From a virus, in the IMG/VR virus record IMGVR_UViG_3300002835_000297, positions 1 through 49,315 of that record: DNA of 49,315 nucleotides, one strand, 5' to 3'. Shown piece after piece: positions 23,801 through 31,385 of this stretch; the first letter of the stretch is position 1; every line of letters begins with the position of its first letter. The position numbers and the translations under genes are program-made. Below the pieces are notes generated by a model. It did not search any database, was not told the DNA's origin, and saw only the letters and a program-made list of their open reading frames with translations.

Positions 23801-24642
23801 AGATTTTAGTAACAGGTGGTGCTGGTTTTATAGGCACTAATTTAATTAAGAAACTAGTAAGTGAAGGACATGATGTGACATCAGTAGATAGTTATATTAC
23901 TGGTTATAAATCAAATCATGTGGATGGAGCTAAGTATGTTGAATTTGATATTAGAAACATAACAGACTATTCAGTATGGGGTGAATTTGATATTGTATAT
24001 CATTTAGCTGCTTTAGCCCGTATTCAACCTTCATTCAAAACACCTATTGATACATTTGAGATAAATGCTAATGGTACTTTATTAATAGCTAAATATTGCG
24101 CTGATAAAAATATTCCATTAGTGTTTGCAGGTAGCAGTTCACATTGGTCAGGTAAGTTTAAAAATCCTTATACATTTAGTAAAGATGTAAGTGAGGAAAT
24201 AGTTCAATTATTTCAAATACATTATGGTTTAAAAGCATCTATTGCTCGTTTCTATAATGTGTATGGTCCTAGTCATTTAAAAGAAGGTGCTTATTGTACT
24301 GTGATTGGTAAATGGGAAACCGCTTATGAAAACAAACAACCACTCACAATATATGGTACAGGTGAAAAACGTAGAGACTTTACTCATGTTGATGATATTG
24401 TTAAAGCCTTAATATTAATAAATGAAAAACAAGCTTGGGGACGTATATTTGAATTAGGTAGAGGTAAAAATTACTCTATTAAAGAAGTAGCCAGTATGTT
24501 CCAAACAAAGATAGAATATGAAGCTAATAAACCAGGTGAGGCTGAAGTAACATTATGTACAGATACATTAGCTAAAGAAGTATTAGGATGGGAAGCAGAA
24601 TTAAACTTAGAAGATTATATTAAAAATTATTTAAATGGATAA
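23797..24642 (+). CDS. Nucleotide-sugar epimerase (extended SDR)
   Basis: A 281-residue SDR. GGAGFIG (7-13), D31 in VDSYITG, YHLAALARIQPSF (68-80), AGSSSHW (111-117) and catalytic Y125-x3-K129 in NPYTFSKD. RRDFTHVDD is the standard epimerase block. It is shorter than GalE (about 330) and lacks part of the C-terminal substrate domain, as do many phage and island SDRs. ATGA overlap upstream and an 8-nt overlap downstream. Product unknown; it adds a second route of sugar conversion to the one at 21883. Confidence 0.85.
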   Translation: MKILVTGGAGFIGTNLIKKLVSEGHDVTSVDSYITGYKSNHVDGAKYVEFDIRNITDYSVWGEFDIVYHLAALARIQPSFKTPIDTFEINANGTLLIAKYCADKNIPLVFAGSSSHWSGKFKNPYTFSKDVSEEIVQLFQIHYGLKASIARFYNVYGPSHLKEGAYCTVIGKWETAYENKQPLTIYGTGEKRRDFTHVDDIVKALILINEKQAWGRIFELGRGKNYSIKEVASMFQTKIEYEANKPGEAEVTLCTDTLAKEVLGWEAELNLEDYIKNYLNG

Positions 24643-25807
24643 AATAACATTTGTACTACCAAGTAGAAATAATTTAGAATTTTTACAATTAGCATATAAA
24701 TCAATTCGTGATTTAGAAACTAAACATGAAATATTAGTTTTGGATGATGCTAGTATAGATGGAACTCAAGAATGGATTAAATCACTTAATGATGAGGATT
24801 TAATTACATATCATAACCCAGGACCAGAACGTATTGGTATTGTAGGTATGTTTGATAAGGGTATTGAAATGGCTAGAACAGAGATTATATTTGCATTTCA
24901 TGCTGATATGGTTGCTGGGGTTGATTTAGATAAAAATATACTTAAACATCTTAAACCAGGTACAGTAGTGAGTGCTACTAGAATTGAACCACCATTACAT
25001 CCAGCTGGTCCAGAAAAAATAATTGAGGACTTTGGAATTGAAGCTGATCAATTTAAAGAAGTTAAATTTAAAGAATATTGTAATAAACTAATTGAATTAA
25101 ATAAAGATAGATTTACTGAAGGTATATTTGCACCTTGGTGTATGTATAAATCAGATTATTTAGCTATTGGAGGACACGATGAGTTATTTGCTCCTCAATC
25201 AAAAGAAGATAGTGATTTATTTAATCGTTTTGTTTTAAAAGGATATAAAGTAATTCAATCATGGGATGGTTTAGTTTATCATTTCACTAGTCGTGGAAGT
25301 AGATTTAATAAACATGCTGGAGGTGGTGCTGGTAAGAATAGTGAAGAATGGCTTTACACAACAAATAAAAATGCTAGAAATTTTGTCCGTAAGTGGGGAC
25401 ATTTTGTTAAACATGATATGTTCATGAAACCAATTATACCTCATAAGTATAATATAGGATTTAGAGTAAGTAATTGTGCTATTGAAATGTTAGCTACTTT
25501 AGAACCATGGTGTTCAGAAATTTCATCTGACGCTAGTTATGCTGATTGGTTAAATAAAGAGCAAAAACATACTACATTGAATATGCTTAGTAGAGTCAAA
25601 CCATGGAATGCTCCTCTTAATAATGATATTATAATTGAATTTGATGCCTCTTTATTAACTAAAGAATCATTTAATATTATAACTAGTCTTCCAGACATTA
25701 TAACTGAGTCAGGTGAAATAGGTGAATTTGAACTAGATATATTTAAAATATCTATATATGCCATGACAACATATGAACATAATCTTGTTCATATTTATAA
25801 TAAATAA
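24635..25807 (+). CDS. GT2-family glycosyltransferase with C-terminal extension
   Basis: A 390-residue GT-A enzyme. TFVLPSRNNLEFL (4-16) is the first nucleotide strand, LVLDDASIDGTQEW the second with two Asp, and FAFHADMVAG holds an H-A-D variant of the DxD. GIFAPWCMYKSDYLAIGGHDELF and SKEDSDLFNRFVLKGYK match the catalytic ED loop, and a His-rich YHFTSRGSRFNKHAGGGAG follows. The last 100 residues form an extra mostly beta/helical domain of unknown role. Last gene of the main island. Confidence 0.85.
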   Translation: MDKITFVLPSRNNLEFLQLAYKSIRDLETKHEILVLDDASIDGTQEWIKSLNDEDLITYHNPGPERIGIVGMFDKGIEMARTEIIFAFHADMVAGVDLDKNILKHLKPGTVVSATRIEPPLHPAGPEKIIEDFGIEADQFKEVKFKEYCNKLIELNKDRFTEGIFAPWCMYKSDYLAIGGHDELFAPQSKEDSDLFNRFVLKGYKVIQSWDGLVYHFTSRGSRFNKHAGGGAGKNSEEWLYTTNKNARNFVRKWGHFVKHDMFMKPIIPHKYNIGFRVSNCAIEMLATLEPWCSEISSDASYADWLNKEQKHTTLNMLSRVKPWNAPLNNDIIIEFDASLLTKESFNIITSLPDIITESGEIGEFELDIFKISIYAMTTYEHNLVHIYNK

Positions 25808-25812
25808 AGTCG

Positions 25813-26133
25813 ATGGCTAAGAAATCAAATAGACAAATACCATCAATGGTGGTCACAATTAAAGGTGAAGGACAAGCTGATATTGAAGCGTTATGTGATA
25901 ATGAAACATTCACTAGAGCAGTATTTACAGAAACAATAGCTGGAATTAAAGATGCTATTAATACTAAAAGTAAAACAGCTGTTTTATTTCAATTAGCTAA
26001 AAGTGATTATTATTTAGAGTTAGATAAAAGCCAATGGAAACAAGCTTTACAAACATGTATAGATAGATTTATAGAAAGTGAACAATATGAAGAATGTTCT
26101 AAAATAAAGTTATTGATAGATAAAATAAAGTAA
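25813..26133 (+). CDS. Small phage protein, paralogue of the 29945 gene
   Basis: A 106-residue protein. Its C-terminal part, ELDKSQWKQALQTCIDR followed by YEECSKIKLLIDKI, aligns with the protein at 29945 (VLERDQWRTSLNTCLDV, then YEECAVIRDML). The E-x-YEEC-x-x-I-(R/K) pattern resembles a UVR motif, the short helical hairpin that joins UvrB and UvrC. The N-terminal half differs between the two. Function unknown. Confidence 0.65.
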   Translation: MAKKSNRQIPSMVVTIKGEGQADIEALCDNETFTRAVFTETIAGIKDAINTKSKTAVLFQLAKSDYYLELDKSQWKQALQTCIDRFIESEQYEECSKIKLLIDKIK

Positions 26134-26134
26134 T

Positions 26135-26545
26135 ATGGAACAAGGAGGTTTTGATGAAATAAAAAAAGCAGTAGATGCTTTATTGAAAATAAATTCAACA
26201 GTTAAACGTAAAAAGAAAGCTTATATTGATAAGCAAAAGGATTTATTTACTTCAATTATATTTGCTTTACAAGCTGCTCAAACTAGAACTATTTTAACTC
26301 AAACAGAGTTAAAACTTGATTTTAGTACCTATGATGAAATGTATTTACAAATAATTGATTCACTTATATTACTTCATTTTGGTAAAGAAGGATATGAATT
26401 AATTAGTTGGTACTTATATGAAAAAATAAATCCAGATGGGTCATTTAATGAATTGTTTAATGAAGATAGAGAATTAGTACCATCAACAACTCCAGAAGAT
26501 ATATGGAATGTGTTAGTTAATATTAAGACAAATAATGAAGGCTAA
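26135..26545 (+). CDS. Conserved phage protein of unknown function
   Basis: A 136-residue, mostly helical protein. The segment YLQIIDSLILLHFGKEGYELISWYLYEKINPDG (residues 71-103) looks conserved, as phage proteins of T4-like viruses carry a similar LHFG...I.WYLYEK.NPDG block. The N-terminus is highly basic (VKRKKKAYIDKQK). It overlaps the next gene by 11 nt. No enzymatic motif is seen. Confidence 0.65.
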   Translation: MEQGGFDEIKKAVDALLKINSTVKRKKKAYIDKQKDLFTSIIFALQAAQTRTILTQTELKLDFSTYDEMYLQIIDSLILLHFGKEGYELISWYLYEKINPDGSFNELFNEDRELVPSTTPEDIWNVLVNIKTNNEG

Positions 26546-27176
26546 ACCATTATTAAAATCGGATATTGAAAGAGCAATGGCGATGACCAAGTCCAATAGG
26601 GCGGCGGCTCGTTATTTACATTGTTCATATATTCATTATAAGAAATGGGCTAAAAATTATAAAGTAGACGATAATGATCCTGACTCAATAACATTATTTG
26701 AGTCACATAAGAACCAATCAGGTAAAGGTATAGCTAAATTTTTATCTAATAAAGGTAAAGAACCAGCTCTAAAAGATATAATTGAAGGTAGAGTACCTAT
26801 TGACTCATATACACCTGAGAAGTTAAAGAATAGATTAATACAAGAAAGTTATTTACAAGAATGTTGTTCTAAATGTCAATTCCAAGAGCGTAGAGTATTA
26901 GATTATAAAGTACCATTAATACTTAATTTTAAGGATGGTAATAAGAAAAACTGGACAATAGAAAATTTAGAATTACTTTGTTACAATCATTACTTTTTAT
27001 ATGTTGGAAATATATTCACTGATAAACAAATTCAACATATTGAAGATTATAATCCATCAACATTCCAATCTAAATCAGATTGGGAAATAGATGATCATTT
27101 TAAGGAACATCTACAGAGTTTAAATATAATTGATACTGGTAGTGAACCAGGTTCAGAATTCATTTCTAGAGTATGA
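26535..27176 (+). CDS. HTH plus degenerate HNH-like zinc-finger protein
   Basis: A 213-residue protein. Residues 7-35 (SDIERAMAMTKSNRAAARYLHCSYIHYKKW) read as a helix-turn-helix of the RsgA/Fis-type found at the N-terminus of phage DNA-binding proteins. Around 108-165 are CSKCQF, LILNFKDGNKKNWTIENLELLCYNHYF, the layout of an HNH nuclease (CxxC ... H-x-DGnxxNN..eNL.lLCxxCH), but the first catalytic His is Phe/Asn and the second Cys of the last knuckle is missing. It is therefore probably a DNA-binding, non-cleaving relative, or an active site in altered form. Confidence 0.6.
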   Translation: MKAKPLLKSDIERAMAMTKSNRAAARYLHCSYIHYKKWAKNYKVDDNDPDSITLFESHKNQSGKGIAKFLSNKGKEPALKDIIEGRVPIDSYTPEKLKNRLIQESYLQECCSKCQFQERRVLDYKVPLILNFKDGNKKNWTIENLELLCYNHYFLYVGNIFTDKQIQHIEDYNPSTFQSKSDWEIDDHFKEHLQSLNIIDTGSEPGSEFISRV

Positions 27177-27757
27177 TGATTCATTATGTTTGGATTGGAG
27201 GTGATATACCTGTTAAGTATTTACCTAATATAAAAATTTGCTCTCAACTTAATCCTGGTTATCAAATCATATATTGGAAAGATAATGATGTTAATAATAT
27301 AATATCTGAGTTTGGTTTGATAGATTTATTTAATAGTCTTTCATTTATGGGCAAATGTAATTTGGCTAAATATACAATATTAGCTAAATATGGTGGTATT
27401 ATAACTGATTTAGATATTAAATGGAAAAAATCATTTTATCAAATACAAATAGATAATAATTTTCCTCAAGTTGATTTAATATTAACTTATCCATTCATTA
27501 AAGAATTGTTTGATGAGGCTTTTATTATAGCCAAACCAGGTTTATTTAAAGATTGTATTGAGTATAGTAAACAAAGAATTAATTTAAAAATAGATATATC
27601 AACTGGTAAACAACATAAATTAGAGCCTATAGGACCATTTCTATTAACAGAATGGGTTAATAATAAAAATATTAATTTCACTTATTTTAGTCAAGCACTT
27701 TATTTAGATGGAAATGGTCATTACGGTAATCATGAACAATTAGGTTTATGGAGTTGA
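27173..27757 (+). CDS. GT32-like glycosyltransferase
   Basis: A 194-residue GT-A enzyme of the capsular/GT32 type. IHYVWIGGDIP (3-13) is the standard first strand (IPkxIHxxWxGG), and CNLAKYTILAKYGGIITDLDIKW (62-84) holds the A-x-x-x-R/K-Y...YGGiYxDxD signature with metal-binding D79 and D81. The C-terminus has GPFLLTEW and ends in NHEQLGLWS. It is short but has the usual catalytic core. It is separated from the main island by three unrelated genes. The ATG at 27173 or at 27176 may be the start. The TGA stop is also part of a TGACC promoter box. Confidence 0.82.
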   Translation: MMIHYVWIGGDIPVKYLPNIKICSQLNPGYQIIYWKDNDVNNIISEFGLIDLFNSLSFMGKCNLAKYTILAKYGGIITDLDIKWKKSFYQIQIDNNFPQVDLILTYPFIKELFDEAFIIAKPGLFKDCIEYSKQRINLKIDISTGKQHKLEPIGPFLLTEWVNNKNINFTYFSQALYLDGNGHYGNHEQLGLWS

Positions 27758-27780
27758 CCTCCATTTATAACTTATATTTA
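27756..27780 (+). promoter_or_regulatory. Phage promoter motif before the SWIM gene
   Basis: GACC at 27756-27759, 13 nt, then TATATTTA at 27773-27780. The upstream gene ends with the TGA at 27755-27757 inside the TGACC. The ATG at 27796 follows by 15 nt, with leader ending aaaggtt. Because the promoter lies between the possible starts 27748 and 27796, the later ATG is preferred. Confidence 0.65.
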
Positions 27781-27795
27781 TTGAAATTAAAGGTT

Positions 27796-28227
27796 ATGTT
27801 GTATCATGTAATAAATGTTCATGGTGATGGACGGTCCACAAATGAGATTATTCACTCAAAAGAACCGTATACAATTCATCCTAAGCGAGATGATATTATA
27901 TCATCAAAAGTAGTAGTTCACAAATATGAAATTGAACATCATTTACCTCCAACCATATTTGTATCGCCTCAAGATGGTAAAAAATATCTAGTACCAATGT
28001 GGATTGAAGTACATCCAGAAACAACTTATAATGATGTTGTTCATATCAGACCTAAACAGAAAAAAATAATTGAACATATTCAAGGTTCAATGGGTGAATA
28101 TAAAACAACTTATAACCCAAATAAAAATACATACCATTGTTCATGTATGGGATTTTGGAGGAGTAAGGGTAATTGTAAACATGTTAAGGCACTTAAAGAG
28201 AAAAATTTGGTTAATCAAACTAAATAA
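27796..28227 (+). CDS. SWIM zinc-finger protein
   Basis: Start at 27796, chosen because the promoter motif lies just upstream; this gives 143 residues. The C-terminus, YHCSCMGFWRSKGNCKHVKAL, is a SWIM finger (CxCx(n)CxH), a zinc site that binds DNA or proteins and is common in recombination factors and transposase-linked proteins. The N-terminal part (NVHGDGRSTNE... EHHLPPTIFVSPQDG) has beta character. Role unknown; the presence of SWIM suggests nucleic-acid contact. Confidence 0.7.
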   Translation: MLYHVINVHGDGRSTNEIIHSKEPYTIHPKRDDIISSKVVVHKYEIEHHLPPTIFVSPQDGKKYLVPMWIEVHPETTYNDVVHIRPKQKKIIEHIQGSMGEYKTTYNPNKNTYHCSCMGFWRSKGNCKHVKALKEKNLVNQTK

Positions 28228-28241
28228 CTTAAATTAAGTAT

Positions 28242-28520
28242 ATGAATGAAATTTATCTAGGTGGAGGAAGTAATTTAACTGTCCAATCATCTCAAAATGT
28301 TGAATTAAAAGAAACATTAGTGTTAATGAATGGAAGTATTGAACCAATTCAACTAGATATAAAAATTATAGCTGATTTCTCTTCTATACCAGAACAATAT
28401 CATGAGGTGTTTCTTAATATGATGACATCTAGATATTATGGAAGAGCATCATTTGGTGATAATCCATTTAGTCAATGTTTACCACCTAAAAGAAAACGTT
28501 GGTATCAGTTTTGGAAATAA
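28242..28520 (+). CDS. Small phage protein of unknown function
   Basis: A 92-residue protein with a beta-rich N-terminus (IYLGGGSNLTVQSSQNVEL), an acidic middle (IKIIADFSSIPEQYHEVF) and a very basic, aromatic end (PPKRKRWYQFWK) that could contact membrane or nucleic acid. No known motif. 14 nt separate it from the previous gene. Confidence 0.6.
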   Translation: MNEIYLGGGSNLTVQSSQNVELKETLVLMNGSIEPIQLDIKIIADFSSIPEQYHEVFLNMMTSRYYGRASFGDNPFSQCLPPKRKRWYQFWK

Positions 28521-28538
28521 TATTTATAAATAAAGGAT

Positions 28539-28793
28539 ATGTTAACAATTAAATACTTCACAACCACTTGGTGTGGCCCATGTAAAATGTTTGGACCAAC
28601 ATTTGATAAAGCAGTATTGGAAACAGGAGTTAATTATCAAAAAGTAGATGTTGATTCAAATAAAGATTTAGCATTACAATATGGAGTTATGAGTGTTCCT
28701 ACACTTATATTTGAACGTGATGGAGTTGTGGTCAATAGAAGAACTGGGGTGTGTTCTTATAATGAATTGGTCACAATAATTAATCATTTGTGA
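28539..28793 (+). CDS. Thioredoxin-like protein
   Basis: An 84-residue thioredoxin-fold protein. The redox motif is TTWCGPCK (Trp11, Cys12 and Cys15), the cis-proline segment is MSVPTLIF near residue 52, and YQKVDVDSN gives the central acidic stretch. It is short (E. coli thioredoxin has 108) but has the complete active site. It may reduce phage or host ribonucleotide reductase; a glutaredoxin-like gene is at 46272. The TATAAATA at 28511-28518 is 20 nt before the ATG. Confidence 0.9.
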   Translation: MLTIKYFTTTWCGPCKMFGPTFDKAVLETGVNYQKVDVDSNKDLALQYGVMSVPTLIFERDGVVVNRRTGVCSYNELVTIINHL

Positions 28794-28799
28794 TTGATT

Positions 28800-28824
28800 G
28801 ACCCGGGTTCTCATGTTAAATTTA
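28800..28824 (+). promoter_or_regulatory. Phage promoter motif before the 28848 gene
   Basis: GACC at 28800-28803, 13 nt, TAAATTTA at 28817-28824. TATAAATA (T4-late-like) follows at 28827-28834, and the ATG is at 28848. Confidence 0.6.
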
Positions 28825-28847
28825 ATTATAAATAAAAATTAAAAAAT

Positions 28848-29084
28848 ATGGGAAGACACGTAAATTACGCAGACGAGCAAGATAGGTGGTTAAATAAAGC
28901 CGAGAAACTCAACCGTAAATTTAAGAAACAACATTTGGAGGACCGAGATCCAAGTTCATTAACTTTAGCTGAACAGTTAGAACTTGAACGTCGTAGAGTT
29001 AAAGCAGCTAGACAGCGTAAAGAAGAACAATCCGTGACTGAGAAAAAACAAGAAGTTAGGATTAGTCACTATCGACCCAAGTAA
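28848..29084 (+). CDS. Small basic coiled-coil protein
   Basis: A 78-residue protein, highly charged and predicted helical throughout (WLNKAEKLNRKFKKQHLED, then AEQLELERRRVKAARQRKEEQ). Such protein length and charge suit a nucleic-acid or coat-binding coiled coil. Downstream of a clear promoter motif. The end of its coding sequence contains the GACC box of the next promoter. Function unknown. Confidence 0.65.
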   Translation: MGRHVNYADEQDRWLNKAEKLNRKFKKQHLEDRDPSSLTLAEQLELERRRVKAARQRKEEQSVTEKKQEVRISHYRPK

Positions 29085-29098
29085 AGATAATATATTTA
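29074..29098 (+). promoter_or_regulatory. Phage promoter motif before the DUF932-like gene
   Basis: GACC at 29074-29077 (within the 3' end of the upstream gene), 13 nt, TATATTTA at 29091-29098. TATAAATA at 29101-29108 and the ATG at 29121 follow. Confidence 0.65.
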
Positions 29099-29120
29099 GG
29101 TATAAATAAAAATAAAAGTT

Positions 29121-29909
29121 ATGAAACAAGTATTTAATGAGCTGTCCATGGCGGACATTAAGAAAACCGCTCCGAGTGTTTTCCAAACAAATCAAAAAGG
29201 TAATCTTAGTAAGCACTATGTGCACATTCCAACAGACAAAGTAATCAATGACATGATTCAGTTGGGATGGAAACCATGTCAAGCAGTTGAGATCAAAGCT
29301 CGTAAAAAGAATACAATTGGTTATCAACGCCACATGATTAAGTTTTTTAATCCAAGTATTGAAATCACTGGTTCAAATGGTGATAATGTTTATCCACAAA
29401 TATTACTTACAAATAGCCATGATGGTTTGAGTTCATTTAAATTTCAAATTGGATTGTTCCGATTGGTATGTTCAAATGGATTAGTTGTTATGGATCAAAA
29501 TTATGGTGATTTTAAATTACGCCATATGGGTTATACATTTGCTGAACTACAACAAAAAGTATCTGATGCTGTAGCGGCGTTTCCAGGTTTGGTTAAGAAA
29601 ATTAATGAGTTTCAAAATATTGAATTGAGTGATTGGCAAGTGAAAAAATTCGCTAAAGGTGCTGCACTGGTTCGTTTTGGTGAAAACGTTAAGGTTGATA
29701 TTGATGAACTAATTAAAGTTGAACGTAATGAAGATGCTGGTAACAGTTTATGGGCTGTATTCAATCGAGTTCAAGAAAAATTGATTGGTGGTAATTGTTC
29801 ATATACAATGGGTGCTAGGGTTCGTAAAGCTAGAGCAATTAAAAACTTTAGCATGGACTTAAAAATCAATGAAGCGCTTTGGACATTAGCTGAGGAGTAC
29901 GTTAAATAG
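29121..29909 (+). CDS. DUF932 family protein
   Basis: A 262-residue protein. The middle part, LTNSHDGLSSFKFQIGLFRLVCSNGLVV (residues 93-120), matches the DUF932 block (NSHDGSsa..l..G.frlvCsNGm), a family common in phages and mobile elements. The N-terminal third starts with SMADIKKTAPSVF and KHYVHIPTDKVINDM. Family function is not established, but members occur next to anti-restriction and plasmid genes. It has its own strong promoter motif. A 7-bp inverted repeat overlaps its stop codon. Confidence 0.78.
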   Translation: MKQVFNELSMADIKKTAPSVFQTNQKGNLSKHYVHIPTDKVINDMIQLGWKPCQAVEIKARKKNTIGYQRHMIKFFNPSIEITGSNGDNVYPQILLTNSHDGLSSFKFQIGLFRLVCSNGLVVMDQNYGDFKLRHMGYTFAELQQKVSDAVAAFPGLVKKINEFQNIELSDWQVKKFAKGAALVRFGENVKVDIDELIKVERNEDAGNSLWAVFNRVQEKLIGGNCSYTMGARVRKARAIKNFSMDLKINEALWTLAEEYVK

Positions 29910-29915
29910 TACTCC
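29894..29915 (+). terminator. Hairpin at the stop of the DUF932-like gene
   Basis: GGAGTAC at 29894-29900 and GTACTCC at 29909-29915 form a perfect 7-bp inverted repeat with an 8-nt loop. No T-run follows (CAGCTTTAAAA), so it may be a processing or stability hairpin rather than a classic terminator. Confidence 0.4.
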
Positions 29916-29944
29916 CAGCTTTAAAATATTTATAACAAAATGCC

Positions 29945-30238
29945 ATGGCCAAAGTATTTGAATTCAAATCAGTTGGTGACCTTAAATCAAAGGTTGAAGG
30001 CAAAGATTTATATATATCTATAGAAGTATATACTCAAATCAAAAAGGCATTTTATGATAAAAGAAATAGAAAAAAGGTAACTGCGTTTTCAGCCAAAGTA
30101 GGTAATCATGATATTATTGATTTTGTGTTGGAGCGTGACCAATGGAGAACATCATTAAACACATGTTTAGATGTTTTTGTTAAAAATGAAATGTATGAAG
30201 AATGTGCTGTAATTAGAGATATGTTAAATGGATTATAA
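29945..30238 (+). CDS. Small phage protein, paralogue of the 25813 gene
   Basis: A 97-residue protein. The first 60 residues (MAKVFEFKSVGDLKSK ... YTQIKKAFYDKRN) differ from the protein at 25813, but the last 45 align with it, including FVLERDQWRTSLNTC and YEECAVIRDML. The E-x-YEEC-x-x-I-R-D pattern resembles a UVR motif. Both paralogues lie in different operons. Function unknown; overlap with the metalloprotease gene is 11 nt if the ATG at 30228 is used. Confidence 0.65.
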   Translation: MAKVFEFKSVGDLKSKVEGKDLYISIEVYTQIKKAFYDKRNRKKVTAFSAKVGNHDIIDFVLERDQWRTSLNTCLDVFVKNEMYEECAVIRDMLNGL

Positions 30239-30617
30239 TATGTTAACTAGGGATGACATAACAAGATCAAATGCTATTAAAATATTTAACTGGTGTAAAA
30301 AACAGTTTGGTGTTAGTCCTATAAATGGTTCATATCCTAAGTTAGTGTTTCATAAAAAAGCTCAATATGCTGGTTTTTATGATCCATGGAAAAATGAAAT
30401 ACATGTTTGTAAAAAACATCATAGAACAATTTTAGGTTTCATATCAACTATTATTCATGAGTTTGTACATTACAGGTATCACAGTATTAAAAAACAATAT
30501 CAAAAACTAGATAAAATTTATACTTATAAATCACATCCAATGGAACGAGAGGCAAATAAGTTGGAAAGAAAGTATAAATGGGTTTGTTATTACGAGTGTT
30601 TTTCACCAAATGATTGA
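30228..30617 (+). CDS. SprT-like zinc metallopeptidase
   Basis: A 129-residue metalloprotein with the zinc motif HEFVH (His77, Glu78, His81) in STIIHEFVHYRYHS, and MEREANKLE about 35 residues later, a likely site of a third ligand or helix of the SprT/zincin type. An ATG at 30228 overlaps the previous gene by 11 nt; one at 30240 would start at MLTRDD. SprT-like phage proteins may cleave a host or phage protein; the target is unknown. It is the last gene before a strong terminator. Confidence 0.75.
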   Translation: MDYNMLTRDDITRSNAIKIFNWCKKQFGVSPINGSYPKLVFHKKAQYAGFYDPWKNEIHVCKKHHRTILGFISTIIHEFVHYRYHSIKKQYQKLDKIYTYKSHPMEREANKLERKYKWVCYYECFSPND

Positions 30618-30660
30618 TTTAAAAATATTTAAGATTTCATACTTTTAATTTTTATTTATC

Positions 30661-30690
30661 GCCCTGATGTTTCTACATCGGGGCTTTTTT
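30661..30690 (+). terminator. Strong rho-independent terminator
   Basis: A 9-bp stem GCCCTGATG (30661-30669) with CATCGGGGC (30676-30684), one G-T wobble, a 6-nt loop, then six T (30685-30690). It ends the operon that closes with the SprT-like gene. A new promoter starts directly at the end of the T-run. Confidence 0.92.
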
Positions 30691-30715
30691 AACCTTGATT
30701 AACTAATTATGTTTA
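30691..30715 (+). promoter_or_regulatory. Phage promoter motif directly after a terminator
   Basis: AACC at 30691-30694, 13 nt, TATGTTTA at 30708-30715. The -7-to-ATG distance (30732) is 16 nt. Placed immediately behind the terminator T-run, as expected for an independent new transcription unit. Confidence 0.65.
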
Positions 30716-30731
30716 ATTAAATATTTATAAC

Positions 30732-30956
30732 ATGAATATCGATTACACAACTAGAGAAATTATTAGTAAGTATGTTAATGAATATGTTCCTGAAGGTATT
30801 CATGAACAATATCATGTCGATTGTAGAGAACATACAGAACGAATAATTGAGGCAATGATTGAAAATAATGTGATTGATAATGAAGAAACAACAATTGAAG
30901 CAGTTTGCTTATGTTGGAATGAGTTTATGTATAAAAAGTTTAGTTTACTAAACTAA
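30732..30956 (+). CDS. Small acidic protein of unknown function
   Basis: A 74-residue acidic, helical protein (REIISKYVNEYVPEGIHEQYHVDCREHTERIIEAMIENNVI). It contains two Cys and two His in a spread order (H25, H28, C31, H34) that could bind metal but do not form a known finger. First gene after the terminator/promoter pair. No function recognised. Confidence 0.55.
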   Translation: MNIDYTTREIISKYVNEYVPEGIHEQYHVDCREHTERIIEAMIENNVIDNEETTIEAVCLCWNEFMYKKFSLLN

Positions 30957-30986
30957 TTTTTAACGAAACAATCCTTATATGGACCG

Positions 30987-31340
30987 ATGCACAACCCATT
31001 TGAAAAATTTGCAGACAAGATGCTGCATCGTGATAAGAAGGGACAAGACCTTAAAAAATACTCTATTGACTTAAGTGGTGTATTAGGAGAAGGAATTGAT
31101 AATAAAGAATTACAACATAACGAAAATAGAAAGTTAGTTGGTGTAACTAAAACATGTTTGATGAATAAATTACATTTCTGGATTAATAAAAAAACTGGAG
31201 ATCACTCATCACGTATTTCTTATTTAGAACGTGACATAAAACAAGCCGCATATATTTGTGATCAAATTAACCAGGATAAATACACAAAAGACGACATAAC
31301 AAAGTTACGTAATATCCTACAAAAACATAATTGTTTATAG
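30987..31340 (+). CDS. Phage protein of unknown function
   Basis: A 117-residue basic helical protein, with HRDKKGQDLKKY in the first third and SRISYLERDIKQAAYICDQINQDKYTKDDITKLRNIL in the second half. No recognisable domain. Its TAG stop at 31338-31340 lies inside the first copy of a 25-bp repeat that precedes the RadA-like gene's promoter. Confidence 0.55.
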   Translation: MHNPFEKFADKMLHRDKKGQDLKKYSIDLSGVLGEGIDNKELQHNENRKLVGVTKTCLMNKLHFWINKKTGDHSSRISYLERDIKQAAYICDQINQDKYTKDDITKLRNILQKHNCL

Positions 31341-31385
31341 AACGTTGATAATTAACGTCCTATAGAACGTTGAAAATCAACGTCT
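31336..31385 (+). repeat. Two tandem 25-bp repeats with inverted arms
   Basis: TATAG-AACGTTGAWAATYAACGTCY occurs twice back to back, at 31336-31360 and 31361-31385. The second holds the perfect dyad ACGTTGA-AAA-TCAACGT; the first has one G-T mismatch. A related copy is found at 39530-39555. Placed 35-84 nt before the promoter of the RadA-like gene, it may be a regulatory binding site (inference). Confidence 0.75.

Noticed and set aside
21883-24642. LegB/LegC-type pathway using the SDRs and aminotransferase for legionaminic acid
   Set aside because: The SDRs look like general epimerases and the aminotransferase is nearer to Gmd; no LegG or LegH is seen. Kept only as an alternative.
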